In this document: positions 16,748 through 26,004 of the stretch, one piece after another
Layout: each line of letters begins with the position of its first letter
Position numbering within the stretch: the first letter of the stretch is position 1
Source: Rhodomicrobium sp963757195
Lineage (GTDB): Bacteria > Pseudomonadota > Alphaproteobacteria > Rhizobiales > Rhodomicrobiaceae
Reading direction: 5' to 3'
DNA length: 64,000 nt
Assembly (NCBI GenBank): GCA_963757195.1
Contig: CAVWQG010000005.1
Coordinates: 124,001-188,000, forward strand
Notes under the pieces: model-generated
Told to the model about the DNA's origin: nothing
The model's input: the letters and a program-made list of their open reading frames with translations, nothing else
The model's database searches: none
Program-made: the position numbers and the translations under genes

Positions 16748-16751
16748 CTAT
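16727..16751. promoter_or_regulatory. IscR type-1-like operator
   Basis: A 25-base imperfect palindrome with core CCGACT-N5-AGTCAA and flank CTAT, matching most positions of the enterobacterial type-1 IscR consensus (ATASYYGACTRWWWYAGTCRRSTAT). It covers the -35 element and spacer of the predicted iscR promoter, an arrangement expected for repression by cluster-bound IscR. Confidence 0.65.
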
Positions 16752-16903
16752 TGACTGCGCCCTCCTGACTGAATTTGTTCCAAATGGGAGGCCTCAACGG
16801 CTCGGCTCAAGGGCCATCCGCTTTTTTGGGAAGCGGCCGGATCATTCAGTTAAATGAGCGAGACAAGGAGCCGGATTTTGCATCCGGGATTAGAGGTTCA
16901 AGA

Positions 16904-17596
16904 ATGCCCGAAATCATCATTAATGGGCCAGCCGGCCGTATCGAAGGACGCTATCATCATGAGTCCACGCCCGGCGCGCCCATAGCCATTATTCTTCACC
17001 CCCACCCCCAGTTTGGCGGGACGATGAATAATCAGATCGTATACAGCCTTTATTACACCTATGTGCAGAGGGGCTTTTCGGTCATTCGGTTCAATTTCCG
17101 GGGGGTCGGCCGCAGCCAGGGCATCTTCGACCAGGGGCCGGGAGAGCTTTCCGATGCGGCGACAGCTCTCGATTGGCTGCAACTCGCCAATCCCGACGCA
17201 AAATCCTGCTGGATCGCAGGGGTGTCATTCGGCGCCTGGATCGCCATGCAACTTTTGATGAGGCGTCCTGAGATTGACGGCTTCATTTCGGTTGCTCCGC
17301 CCGCCAACCTTTACGACTTCAGCTTTCTTGCTCCCTGCCCGTCTTCGGGTTTGATGATCAACGGCGATCGCGACCGGGTTGTGCCCACAAGCTCTGTTAA
17401 AACCTTGGTGGACAAGCTCAAGACGCAAAAAGGCATCGTCGTGAGCCACGAAATTGTCCCGGGCGCCAACCATTTCTTCGAGGACAAGGTCGACGACTTG
17501 ATCGGAGCAGTAGAAAAATACTTGGATAAACGCTCCTTGGTCGCGCCAAAACCGTCGCGCAAGGAGAAAGTGCCGCAGGATACCGAATCGAAATAA
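16904..17596 (+). CDS. Alpha/beta hydrolase (COG2945-like)
   Basis: The 230-residue cytoplasmic hydrolase has LHPHPQFGGTMNNQIV near residue 30, FNFRGVGRSQG, a nucleophile elbow GVSFGAW (Ser near residue 108), an acid in NGDRDRVVP and a catalytic His in PGANHFF. HPHPxxGG...NNxV is typical of the small COG2945 group often annotated as predicted alpha/beta hydrolase. The start at 16904 has TTAGAGG upstream and is preferred over 16775, whose extra 43 residues lack family character. It is divergent from iscR. The substrate is unknown. Confidence 0.85.
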   Translation: MPEIIINGPAGRIEGRYHHESTPGAPIAIILHPHPQFGGTMNNQIVYSLYYTYVQRGFSVIRFNFRGVGRSQGIFDQGPGELSDAATALDWLQLANPDAKSCWIAGVSFGAWIAMQLLMRRPEIDGFISVAPPANLYDFSFLAPCPSSGLMINGDRDRVVPTSSVKTLVDKLKTQKGIVVSHEIVPGANHFFEDKVDDLIGAVEKYLDKRSLVAPKPSRKEKVPQDTESK

Positions 17597-17853
17597 CGGG
17601 CGTGCTACCCCGGCGCGGCGGTTCCAGTCGAGCTAAAGCTGCCGAGGCGGCTCACAAAAGCGATGGAATGCGTTTATCAGGTTACACGAAGTGAGGATTT
17701 ATTAACCTGTTCACGAGAATATGACGGCGCGGATCGTTAATTTGACAGTGGGTCATGCGCCTTAACTCTTATTCAAAACGCGGTATCAGACCGCAAAGGC
17801 AGACGGCGGATCCGCCGCCTCGAAGCCTGCGGCCAAAATCGAGCAAAAGCGCC

Positions 17854-18231
17854 ATGGGCAGCACAATTCTGATTGTCGAGGACAACGAGCTTAATATGAA
17901 GCTCTTCCACGATTTGCTTGAGGCGCACGGGTATAAGACGCTTCAAACGCGAAATGGGATCGACGCCATCGCGCTGGCCCGCAAGCACCGTCCGGATTTG
18001 ATCGTCATGGATATCCAGCTTCCTGAAGTTTCAGGCTTGGATGTCACGAAATGGCTCAAGGAAGACGACAGCTTGCGTCACATCCCGATTGTCGCCGTGA
18101 CTGCTTTTGCGATGAAGGGCGATGAGGAGCGTATCCGGGAGGGCGGCTGCGAAGCTTACGTTTCGAAGCCCATTTCCGTGTCGCGATTCCTTGAAACGAT
18201 CCGCCAGTTCATCCCATCCACGCTGACCTAG
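17854..18231 (+). CDS. divK: DivK-like single-domain response regulator
   Basis: The 125-residue receiver domain begins MGSTILIVEDNELNMKLFHD, with the acidic pair at residues 9-10, the phosphoacceptor Asp53 (IVMDIQLPEVSG) and the conserved Lys in YVSKPIS. Length and sequence fit DivK, the alphaproteobacterial cell-cycle regulator that signals through DivJ/PleC and CtrA. The ATG at 17854 is chosen over an in-frame extension from 17755. In many relatives pleD follows; here it does not. The TAG stop is part of the CTAG terminus of repeat D1, so the repeat has replaced or created the gene end. Confidence 0.88.
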   Translation: MGSTILIVEDNELNMKLFHDLLEAHGYKTLQTRNGIDAIALARKHRPDLIVMDIQLPEVSGLDVTKWLKEDDSLRHIPIVAVTAFAMKGDEERIREGGCEAYVSKPISVSRFLETIRQFIPSTLT

Positions 18232-18301
18232 TGTGGCGTCTCGCAATTGCCTCTGAGAGCTTGCAGCGAAAGTGGTAGGCAATTCGGAGACGGGACACTA
18301 G
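18228..18301. repeat. CTAG-palindrome family D, copy 1
   Basis: Starts CTAGTGTGGCGTCTCGCAAT and ends GAGACGGGACACTAG. The left terminus is of the GTGTGGC type and the right of the GTGTCCC type, so the copy is a hybrid. Its first CTAG contains the divK stop codon. Confidence 0.85.
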
Positions 18302-18906
18302 CGCATTCGGCGATCTTCGAGTCGCCAAATGCGCTCCAACCTTTTATTTGGTCGCGCTTCCGGGCGGAAAAGCGCTCAAGCTTTTCCTCAAAGCGCTCTT
18401 AGCGCTGGGGATAACGGGGAAAACTCGAATACCGCGATTTCCTTTAAAAAAGCGCAATGCTTTCCGGGTATCGTTTACGATAAATTCGAAAAGCATTGAT
18501 AAATAAGTGCTTGGAGAATACTCTCGGATCGAGCGGAAGAGAATTTGCGTGACGAAGTTGGCGGCGTGTTAAGGAGGATCGGCGCAAATCTCCGAATTAA
18601 GGCAGAAAGATGTCAGTCTGGCCTTGCCAAACGGCTATTTTTTCTCATACTCAGATTTAAAAGATACCCTGCGGAGTGCTCAGGTCCGCCGCATCTCCTG
18701 GGTCCGTAGGGCATAAGCCGAAGCTTCTACGTCGTCGCAGACTGGAAAGCTTCGGTAGAGGCTGTTGGATCACGCCCTCTTGGTCCAATGGCGCTACGAT
18801 CAGCTCCGCATCTTCAATCGGACTTACCCCGCTGCCGATAGTTGCGGAGCTGATCATATTTTTCCGATTGAGAGATGCTAGCCTGCGAGCGCTGACGCGC
18901 CGCCAG
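18302..18906. other. Intergenic region, no supported gene
   Basis: No convincing gene was found in this ~600-base stretch. It opens with a strong hairpin (GCGCATTCGGCGA paired with TCGCCAAATGCGC, about 18301-18334) and then an AGCGCT-rich tract containing further short inverted repeats (18355-18410). A 66-codon minus-strand reading (18657-18857) lacks a ribosome binding site and family character. Confidence 0.6.
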
Positions 18907-19074
18907 TTACTTTATTTTGGCTTCTTTGAAATCGACGTGCTTCTTGACCACGGGGTCGTACTTCTTCAACGAGAGCTTTTCTGTCAAATTCCGGGGGTTC
19001 TTTTTTGTTACGTAGTAGTAACCCGTCCCGGCGGAGCTCAACAATTTGATTTTCTGTGTTACTGGCTTAGCCAT
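18907..19074 (-). CDS. rpmG: 50S ribosomal protein L33
   Basis: A 55-residue basic protein reading MAKPVTQKIKLLSSAGTGYY, then YVTKKNPRN, KLSLKKYDPVVKKHVDFKEAKIK. This is the bacterial L33 family (KI+L.SSA.TG..YVT+KN.R). It lacks the paired CxxC zinc motifs, so it is the zinc-independent form. The gene is short but unmistakable. It lies alone between repeats and the DUF983-rnr-topA cluster. Confidence 0.93.
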   Translation of the reverse strand: MAKPVTQKIKLLSSAGTGYYYVTKKNPRNLTEKLSLKKYDPVVKKHVDFKEAKIK

Positions 19075-19184
19075 GGTAGGTTCCAAATATCTCCAACGCA
19101 GGCTGCAAAGTGGCCAAGTTGCCGGGGTATGTCAAGCCGAAGACGAGCATAAATTCACGCCGGTTGAAAAATCTTGCGGCGCTG

Positions 19185-19682
19185 TCACCTTGCGCCGCTA
19201 TCACTTCCCCGTCGCAAGCCGGAAGCGCTCAGAGCATGGCTCGAACCGCCAGCGCCCTCAAACCCATGCATTTTCAGCGCCCATTGCAGCCCGATAATCG
19301 CGCCCTTCACAACCGGCAGAAGCGCCAGGCTTAGAATGAGCGTTAGCGGCAGCCAGATCGCGAAGTGCAGCCATAGCGGCGGCGCATACAAAACCTCTAC
19401 GGTCAGCAGCAGCGCCACGACGATGTGGCCAACGATGAAGATCGTAACATAGGGCGGCGCGTCATCGGCGCGGTGGTGAAACAGCTCTTCACCGCACGCT
19501 GCGCAAGCCGGCGGCGTTTTCAGATAGGATGAAAACAGCGTCCTTCGTCCGCATTTGGGGCACCTCAAAGAGGCCCCGCGCAGGATGGATCTCAAAACGG
19601 GCCTGCGCTCGGCAGGACTATGCGCGTTCGTCCAAACATGACCGGGAGCGGAAGCCTGCTCGTTCCCGAAACTCTGCTGCAC
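19185..19682 (-). CDS. DUF983 membrane protein with zinc ribbon
   Basis: The 165-residue product has a Cys4 ribbon near residues 40-63 (CPKCGRRTLF...CAACGEEL), the DUF983 signature DDAPPYVTIFIVGHIVV, and two transmembrane segments (~78-100 and ~108-130). It starts from a GTG at 19682, 14 bases after the rnr stop, and is probably co-transcribed with topA and rnr, an arrangement common in alphaproteobacteria. Its function is unknown. The C-terminal ~25 residues are low complexity. Confidence 0.85.
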   Translation of the reverse strand: MQQSFGNEQASAPGHVWTNAHSPAERRPVLRSILRGASLRCPKCGRRTLFSSYLKTPPACAACGEELFHHRADDAPPYVTIFIVGHIVVALLLTVEVLYAPPLWLHFAIWLPLTLILSLALLPVVKGAIIGLQWALKMHGFEGAGGSSHALSASGLRRGSDSGAR

Positions 19683-19696
19683 TGGATTTACTCTTT

Positions 19697-21991
19697 CTAT
19701 TTTGAACGCTTTTTGGGCGGCCTCGCCGGCTTTCGGGGGCCATTTCCCCCGCGCTTCTTCCCAGCCTTTGCGAGCGCGGGCGAATACCGCCCATCGCTCC
19801 TCATCTCGAACCGGAGAGCGCCCGCCGCCGGGTTCGCCTCCACGAGGCGCACATCCACGCGATCGCCGAGCCGGAAGCTCTCGCCCGTGCGCTCTCCGAC
19901 AAGCGCATGATGGTTTTCCACGTGCTTGTAATAGTCCCGCCCGAGCGTTGCGATCGGCACAAACCCGTCCGCGCCCGTGTCGAGCAACTTCACGAACAAC
20001 CCGAACCGCGTCACGCCCGAAATGCGAGCCTTGAACTCCTCGCCGACCTTTTCGGCCAGATGCATCGCGATCAGCCGGTCGACGGTCTCGCGCTCCGCCG
20101 ACATCGCTTTCCGCTCGCTTTGCGAGATCGCCTCGGCGATGGCGTCGAGCTTCGACTTCTCCGCATCCGACAGGCCGCCCTCGCCAAGCCCGAAAGCGCT
20201 GACGAGCGCCCGGTGAACGATCAGGTCCGCATAGCGCCGGATCGGCGAGGTGAAATGCGCGTACCGCCGCAGATTGAGGCCGAAATGGCCCAGATTGCCG
20301 GGCCTGTACTCCGCCTGCGCCTGGGCGCGCAACACGACCTCGTTCAGGATTTCCTCATGCTCCGTGCCGACCGCCTTCGCCAGGATCTTGTTGAACTGAC
20401 CCGGCCGGTTGAAGCTCGTCTTGGGCGCGTTGATGTCGATGCTGGCCAGGAACTCGCTGAGCGCCACCAGCTTCTCCGACGAGGGCGCGTCGTGCACTCT
20501 GTAGATCAGCGGCGACTTTTTCAATTCAAGGGCTTCCGCCGCCGCGACGTTCGCCTGGATCATGAATTCTTCAATGAGGCGATGCGCTTCCAGGCGCTCC
20601 GGCACGATCACGCGCGACACAAGCCCGCGCTCGTCCAGGATGATCTTGCGCTCTGGCAGATCGAGATCGAGCGGCCCGCGGCGAATGCGCGCTTCCTTGA
20701 GGATCGAATAAACCTGCCAAAGCGGCTTCAGGATCGGCTCAAGGAGAGGCTTCGTCTTCGCGTTCGGCTTCCCGTCGATGGCGGCCTGTGCTTCGCTGTA
20801 GGAAAGCTTCGCGGCGGACCGCATCATCCCGCGCACAAAGCGATGTGAAAGTTTCTTGCCATTGCGGTCGAAAACCATGCGCACCGCGAGGCAGGGGCGA
20901 AGCTCGCCGTCGCGCAGCGAGCAAAGGCCGTTCGATAGCGTCTCCGGCAGCATCGGAACGACGCGGTCGGGGAAATAGACCGAGTTGCCGCGCAGGCTGG
21001 CTTCGTAGTCGATCGCCGATCCGGCCCGGACATAAAAGGACACATCGGCAATCGCGACGATGGCGATGCAGCCGCCGTCATTAGCCGCATCGGTATCCGG
21101 CGCGGCCCAAACCGCGTCGTCGTGATCCTTCGCGTCTTCCGGGTCTATGGTTATGAGCGGAACGCGGGTGAGGTCCTCGCGGTGCGCCATCGCCGCTTCG
21201 GGCAATGACTCCAATTCCGCTAAGCAATCATCGCCGAAATGATCCCGCAAGCCGTGATTATGGATCGCGATAAGGCTGACGGCCTTCTCCGCTTTCGGAT
21301 GGCCGATACGCTGGGTAACGCGCGCCGATGGCCGATGCGAGCGCAAATCGCGAACGGTTTCGAAGCGCACAAGCTCGCCGTCCTCCGCGCCATCCATCTC
21401 CCCGTCCAGAACAGGCCAGTCTTTCAGATCCTTTTTGTCGATGGATTCGACGACGAAGCCGTGCCCCGATTTTCTTAAGATGCCGAGCTGGCGGGGCCTC
21501 TCGCGCGGAAGCCGCTTTATCGGCGAAGCGATGAAAGCGAAGGCGTTCTCCTCGCCGTCTACTTCCCGCAGGCGGGCGAGCACGTGATCGCTGACGCCAA
21601 TGGCTGGCCCTTCATAGCGCCGCGTGATTTCGAGCAGGATGCGCGGCGGCGCGCCGTCTTCGTCTTCGTTCCAATGAAGCGGGGAGGCGACGAGATCGCC
21701 GTTCCGGTCCTGCTCGCGAACCACGATCACCGCGACCTTCGGCAGAGCATCCTTGCGCATCCCGCGCCGTGGATCGGCGATCAGTCCGTCGGCGGCAAGC
21801 TCCTTGAGCATGCGCTTCAGGTCGATGCGGTCCGATCCCTTGATGTCGAAGGCGCGAGCAATTTCACGCCGCCCGATGTTCGCGGTGGAGGCTCGAATGA
21901 ATTGAAGAATGTCTTCCTTCGTTGGTACTTTCGAGCGCGCGGGCTCCGCGCGCTTCACTTTTACGTCCATATTTTCTTTCTTGCGCGGCAC
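19697..21991 (-). CDS. rnr: Ribonuclease R
   Basis: A 3'-5' exoribonuclease of the RNB family, 764 residues. The RNB active-site aspartates are visible in ITIDPEDAKDHDDAVWA (near residue 280). The SFYVRAGSAIDYEASLRGNSVYFPDRVVPMLPE block is typical, and an S1 domain follows (ARISGVTRFGLFVKLLDTGADGFV, near residue 655). The C-terminus is a basic tail (RKPARPPKKRSK) as in RNase R. A winged-helix-like N-terminal region covers residues ~22-95. It begins 3 bases after topA ends, so the two form one transcription unit. Confidence 0.95.
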   Translation of the reverse strand: MPRKKENMDVKVKRAEPARSKVPTKEDILQFIRASTANIGRREIARAFDIKGSDRIDLKRMLKELAADGLIADPRRGMRKDALPKVAVIVVREQDRNGDLVASPLHWNEDEDGAPPRILLEITRRYEGPAIGVSDHVLARLREVDGEENAFAFIASPIKRLPRERPRQLGILRKSGHGFVVESIDKKDLKDWPVLDGEMDGAEDGELVRFETVRDLRSHRPSARVTQRIGHPKAEKAVSLIAIHNHGLRDHFGDDCLAELESLPEAAMAHREDLTRVPLITIDPEDAKDHDDAVWAAPDTDAANDGGCIAIVAIADVSFYVRAGSAIDYEASLRGNSVYFPDRVVPMLPETLSNGLCSLRDGELRPCLAVRMVFDRNGKKLSHRFVRGMMRSAAKLSYSEAQAAIDGKPNAKTKPLLEPILKPLWQVYSILKEARIRRGPLDLDLPERKIILDERGLVSRVIVPERLEAHRLIEEFMIQANVAAAEALELKKSPLIYRVHDAPSSEKLVALSEFLASIDINAPKTSFNRPGQFNKILAKAVGTEHEEILNEVVLRAQAQAEYRPGNLGHFGLNLRRYAHFTSPIRRYADLIVHRALVSAFGLGEGGLSDAEKSKLDAIAEAISQSERKAMSAERETVDRLIAMHLAEKVGEEFKARISGVTRFGLFVKLLDTGADGFVPIATLGRDYYKHVENHHALVGERTGESFRLGDRVDVRLVEANPAAGALRFEMRSDGRYSPALAKAGKKRGGNGPRKPARPPKKRSK

Positions 21992-21994
21992 GGG

Positions 21995-24667
21995 CTAATG
22001 AGCCTTGCTTGCCGCTTTTGCCGGTGCCTTTTTGGCCGATGCTTTCGGCTTCTTGGCAGTACTTTCAGCGCCGTTGGCTTTTCCATTTCCGTTGGCGGCG
22101 GCGGCTTTCGGTTTTGCCGCCTTGGCCTTGCCGCGCGGCTTGGTCTTCGAGCCGCCGCTTTCCATCTTCGCTGCGATAAGCCGGACGGCCTCTTCCAGCG
22201 TCACAGCCTCGGGCGCGGTGCTCTTGGGAATGGTCGCGTTGACTTTGCCAAACTTTATATAGGGACCGAAACGGCCGGCGAGAACCTCGATCTTGCCCCC
22301 AAGCTCGGGATGTTCGCCCAAGGACTTGATCGGCGTTGAGGTGCGAGCCGCCTGGGCTTTGCTGCTGCCTTCCGCGATGACGGTGACGGCCCGGTTCTGG
22401 CCGATCGTGAAAACCTCATCGGCTTCGATTTTCACATATTTGCCGTCATGCTCGACGTAAGGCCCATAGCGGCCGAAGCCCGCCATGATCGGCTTTCCCG
22501 TCTCTGGGTGTAGGCCAACCTCGCGAGGCAGCGCCAAAAGCTTCAGCGCATATTCGAGGTTGATCGCGGCCGGGTCCGCTTTAGATGGGATCGACGCGCG
22601 CTTCGGCTTTTCGCCGTCGCCGCCCTCGCCGAGCTGGATATAAGGCCCGAACCGCCCGCTCTTGAGGCAGACGGGCAGCCCCGTTTCGGGGTCGTTCCCA
22701 AGTACGGTGTCGCCCGGCGTCCCTGCGGCTTCGCCGTTTTCGGCATCTCCGGTCTTGAGCTGGCGGGTAAAGCGGCACTCGGGGTAATTCGAGCATCCGA
22801 TGAAGGCGCCGAACTTGCCGACCTTCAGGGAGAGCTGCCCCTGGTTGCACAGCGGGCAAAGCCGTGGATCGCCGCCATCCGCCTTTACCGGGAAGATATG
22901 CGGCCCGAGCAACTCGTTCAGCGCATCGAGAACCTGCGTAACGCGCAAATCCTTGATCTCGTTCACCGCCCCGATGAAGTCGCGCCAGAACTCCCGCAGC
23001 AGGTCTTTCCAAGCGAGCTGGCCGTCCGAGATCTGGTCGAGGCGGTCTTCGAGATAGGCCGTAAAGTCGTACTCGACGTAGCGCTTGAAAAACGCCTCAA
23101 GGAAGGTCGTGACGAGGCGGCCTTTGTCCTCCGGCTCGAGCCGCTTCTTCTCGAGCTTCACATATTCCCGCTCGCGCAAGAGGCCCATAGTGCTCGCATA
23201 GGTCGACGGGCGGCCTATTCCAAGGCGCTCCATCTCGCGGATGAGCGTGGCTTCGGTGTAGCGCGGCGGCGGCTCGGTGAAATGCTGCGTGGCCTTCACG
23301 CCAGCGTCGCGGAGCTGCTCCCCTTCCTTCAGCTTCGGAAGGCGGCCGCCCTCTTCGCCTTCCTCATCGTCTTTGCCTTCCTCGTAAAGCTTGAGGAAGC
23401 CGTCGAACATCACGACAGAGCCGGTGGCGCGCACGCCATAAGGCTGGCCGTCGCGGCCCTGCACGGAGATATCGACCGTGGTGCGCTCGAAGTCCGCGCT
23501 CGCCATCTGGCTCGCCACGGCGCGCTGCCAGACCAACTTGTAGAGCCGCGCTTCCTCGGCGTTCATGCCTTTCAGCTTGTCGGGATGACGGCGAAAATCG
23601 GTCGGGCGGATCGCCTCATGCGCTTCCTGTGCATTCTTCGCCTTGGTCTTGTAGACGCGCGGCGCGCTGGGGACGTAGCGCTTGCCGAACTGCGTCTCGA
23701 TCTGGCTGCGGCACTGGGCGATGGCCTCGGGCACAATCTGCACGCCGTCCGTTCTCATATAAGTAATGAGGCCCACGGTCTCGCCGCCGATATCGATGCC
23801 CTCGTAAAGGTGCTGGGCGATCTGCATGGTCTGGCGCGGCGACAAGCCGAGCTTGCGCGACGCTTCCTGTTGTAGCGAAGACGTGGTGAAGGGGGGAGCC
23901 GGGTTGCGCTTATGCTCCTTCGCCTCGATGCTTTCGACGCGGAAAGGCTGCTCGCGTATCGCATCGCGATAAGAATGCGCTGTCGCTTCGTCCGGAATAT
24001 CGAATTTGTCGAGCTTCTTGCCGCTTCGGGCCACGAGGCGCGTTCCGAACTCCTCGCCCGCTCCCGTGCGGAGCAAAGCCTCGACGGTCCAATATTCGCG
24101 GGTCTTGAAGGCTTCGATCTCCGACTCGCGGTCGACCACAAGACGAAGCGCCACCGACTGCACCCTGCCCGCAGAGCGCGCGCCCGGCAATTTGCGCCAA
24201 AGCACGGGAGAGAGCGTGAAGCCGACGAGATAATCGAGCGCCCGGCGCGCCAGATAGGCGTCCACCAGCGGCTCGTCGATAGCGCGCGGATTGGCCATGG
24301 CCGTCATGATCGCGTCTTTTGTGACGGCGTTGAACGCGACGCGCTCCACCGCGACGCCACTCAAGGCGTGCTTCTGCTCCAGAATTTTCAGGAGATGCCA
24401 GGAAATGGCCTCGCCCTCGCGATCCGGGTCGGTTGCGAGAATGAGACGGCTGGCGCCTTTGACCGCCTTGGCGATTTCGTTCACGACCTTCTGCGAGTCG
24501 GACTCCACCTGCCACGACATTTCGAAATCGTTGTCGGGCAGAACGGAGCCGTCTTTCGCTGGCAGATCGCGGACGTGACCGTATGAGGCGATGACCTTAT
24601 AATCCGCGCCGAGATACTTGTTGATAGTTTTCGCCTTCGCGGCGCTTTCGACAATGACGATGTTCAT
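21995..24667 (-). CDS. topA: DNA topoisomerase I (type IA)
   Basis: The 890-residue enzyme relaxes negatively supercoiled DNA. The Toprim domain is N-terminal (VIVESAAKAKTINKYLG; ATDPDREGEAISWHL). The catalytic tyrosine is near residue 302 in GLITYMRTDG. A four-cysteine zinc finger follows the core (CPLCNQGQLSLKVGKFGAFIGC...CRF, near 600-640), then several repeated GPYI/GPYV modules, and a Lys/Ala-rich tail. The ATG directly follows the TGA of a short upstream reading frame and has no good ribosome binding site of its own, hinting at translational coupling. Confidence 0.96.
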   Translation of the reverse strand: MNIVIVESAAKAKTINKYLGADYKVIASYGHVRDLPAKDGSVLPDNDFEMSWQVESDSQKVVNEIAKAVKGASRLILATDPDREGEAISWHLLKILEQKHALSGVAVERVAFNAVTKDAIMTAMANPRAIDEPLVDAYLARRALDYLVGFTLSPVLWRKLPGARSAGRVQSVALRLVVDRESEIEAFKTREYWTVEALLRTGAGEEFGTRLVARSGKKLDKFDIPDEATAHSYRDAIREQPFRVESIEAKEHKRNPAPPFTTSSLQQEASRKLGLSPRQTMQIAQHLYEGIDIGGETVGLITYMRTDGVQIVPEAIAQCRSQIETQFGKRYVPSAPRVYKTKAKNAQEAHEAIRPTDFRRHPDKLKGMNAEEARLYKLVWQRAVASQMASADFERTTVDISVQGRDGQPYGVRATGSVVMFDGFLKLYEEGKDDEEGEEGGRLPKLKEGEQLRDAGVKATQHFTEPPPRYTEATLIREMERLGIGRPSTYASTMGLLREREYVKLEKKRLEPEDKGRLVTTFLEAFFKRYVEYDFTAYLEDRLDQISDGQLAWKDLLREFWRDFIGAVNEIKDLRVTQVLDALNELLGPHIFPVKADGGDPRLCPLCNQGQLSLKVGKFGAFIGCSNYPECRFTRQLKTGDAENGEAAGTPGDTVLGNDPETGLPVCLKSGRFGPYIQLGEGGDGEKPKRASIPSKADPAAINLEYALKLLALPREVGLHPETGKPIMAGFGRYGPYVEHDGKYVKIEADEVFTIGQNRAVTVIAEGSSKAQAARTSTPIKSLGEHPELGGKIEVLAGRFGPYIKFGKVNATIPKSTAPEAVTLEEAVRLIAAKMESGGSKTKPRGKAKAAKPKAAAANGNGKANGAESTAKKPKASAKKAPAKAASKAH

Positions 24668-24808
24668 TCAGTGGCGTTCTAATTCGTTGGGCCAAAGCCT
24701 GGAGAGGCTAAAAGCTGGCTGAGAAAGATCATCCTGGAACTGCGGCGTCAGCGGCAGGAAAATTCCAGAAATGCTCCGGCTGTGCTTGCGCACCAATTCG
24801 TCGTTCAT
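24668..24808 (-). CDS. Possible short upstream ORF coupled to topA
   Basis: A 46-codon frame beginning MNDELVRKHSRSISG with a TAGGAAG ribosome binding site about 10 bases before its ATG. Its TGA touches the topA ATG (TGAATG). The peptide has no family resemblance I can see. It could serve only to carry ribosomes to topA, which lacks its own clear Shine-Dalgarno, or it could be chance. The remaining ~340 bases up to 25150 show no gene. Confidence 0.3.
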   Translation of the reverse strand: MNDELVRKHSRSISGIFLPLTPQFQDDLSQPAFSLSRLWPNELERH

Positions 24809-25150
24809 TTTTGGCTTACTTCCTAACACTTTGATAGACCAAGCTCTTTTTTCGATAAAAGGCTGCCTTGGCCTATCTCGCAAACCCGCATTCTTTGAAA
24901 ACCCATTCCCGGGAAACGCGATGCCATCGCCCTTTCCCGGACCTGGATGCGAGTCTGTATTGCGCATCCGAAGTGAATAAATCAAGCTCGAAGCGCTTTT
25001 GTGCGCCGCGAACACGCTTTGGATCGGCCTCCGATCGCAGGAGAGCCGCGGCGCTTCGCATGGCGCCTTTGCACACCGATCCACCTTGATATGACCCCCG
25101 CCAAAGCTATAACGGCGCTGAGTTTCGGTGAATGCGATGCGAGGGGGCCA

Positions 25151-25759
25151 ATGACGAGATTGCTTCTGACTGCGATGATGGCGCTCCTAACAAGCGCGGG
25201 CGCAGCGTGGGCGGGACCGTATGAAGGTGGCGCCGCTGCCGAAGGACGGGGCGATTACATGGAAGCCATGAAACAATATCGCCAGGCGGCAGACCATGGG
25301 GATGCGAAAGCCGAACAGCACATCGGAACGTTATTCGCCAAAGGATTGGGCGTTCAACAAAGCGAAGCGGAAGCTGATAAATGGTTTCTGAAGGCGGCGG
25401 AGCATGGCAATGCGGAAAGCCAGTTTTTGATCGGCTTCAGATACAGAGATGGATGGGGCGGTCCCCCAAATTACCCGGAGTCACTCAAGTGGCTGAGAAA
25501 AGCCGCCGAGCAGGGGAACACTTCCGCAATGGGCGCTCTCGCCATTGCCTACAAAACCGGAGAAGGCGTCCCGGAAGACAATGTCCGCGCGCATATGTGG
25601 TATAATTTGCAAAATTCTCTTAGCACCAAAGCTTACGAGCAGAATATTTCCAAGCAAATGCGGGACAGGATCGCCGCTCAGATGACGCCGCAGCAAATCG
25701 AAGAGGCGCGGAAGCTTGCGCAGGAATGCCGGCAGCGCAAGCTCAAGGATTGCGGTTGA
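25151..25759 (+). CDS. Exported Sel1-repeat protein
   Basis: The 202-residue product has a signal peptide (about residues 1-22, ending AAWAG). It then carries three Sel1-like repeats (about 40-75, 76-110 and 112-148), with the pattern A..LG..Y..G.GV..D...A..W. visible in DAKAEQHIGTLFAKGLGVQQ, NAESQFLIGFRYRDGWGG and NTSAMGALAIAYKTGEGVPE. The C-terminal ~50 residues are helical and charged. GAGGGGGCCA precedes the ATG at 25151. Sel1 proteins act as protein-interaction scaffolds; the partner is unknown. It is followed one base later by a small antitoxin-like gene. Confidence 0.82.
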   Translation: MTRLLLTAMMALLTSAGAAWAGPYEGGAAAEGRGDYMEAMKQYRQAADHGDAKAEQHIGTLFAKGLGVQQSEAEADKWFLKAAEHGNAESQFLIGFRYRDGWGGPPNYPESLKWLRKAAEQGNTSAMGALAIAYKTGEGVPEDNVRAHMWYNLQNSLSTKAYEQNISKQMRDRIAAQMTPQQIEEARKLAQECRQRKLKDCG

Positions 25760-25760
25760 G

Positions 25761-25934
25761 ATGCCCGCAACGAAAAGCAACTTCGATAAGATCGACGAGG
25801 AAGAGGAAAAGCGCGCCATCGAGGAAGCGGAAGCTGCCGTGAGGGCTGGCCGCGTCGTACCTCATGAAGAAGTCGTCAAGTGGCTCAAGTCGTGGGGCAC
25901 GCCGAACGAACTGCGCTGCCCCGAACCCAAGTAG
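25761..25934 (+). CDS. Small antitoxin-like protein (no toxin partner)
   Basis: The 57-residue acidic protein has the pattern seen in short ParD/CopG-type antitoxin-like proteins of alphaproteobacteria: a helical charged region (IDEEEEKRAIEEAEAAVRAG) followed by RVVPHEEVVKWLKSWGTP. It starts one base after the Sel1 gene stop, so it is probably co-translated. A RelE/ParE toxin would be expected next, but repeats B3 and A2 follow directly. Either the toxin was lost or this is not an antitoxin. Assignment is by pattern only. Confidence 0.5.
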   Translation: MPATKSNFDKIDEEEEKRAIEEAEAAVRAGRVVPHEEVVKWLKSWGTPNELRCPEPK

Positions 25935-25938
25935 GACT

Positions 25939-25986
25939 CCATTCTTCGACAAGCTCAGGATGAGGCAGAGCGATTTCAACGGCTTG
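25939..25986. repeat. Repeat family B, truncated copy 3
   Basis: Matches the left part of the family B element (TTCTTCGACAAGCTCAGGAT onwards) and then stops shortly before repeat A2. It appears truncated by, or abutted to, the family A element. Confidence 0.7.
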
Positions 25987-26004
25987 GCGCGTGTGGCCGC
26001 GGGC

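Noticed and set aside
18657..18857. 66-codon minus-strand ORF next to rpmG
   Set aside because: No ribosome binding site, no family and low-complexity end.
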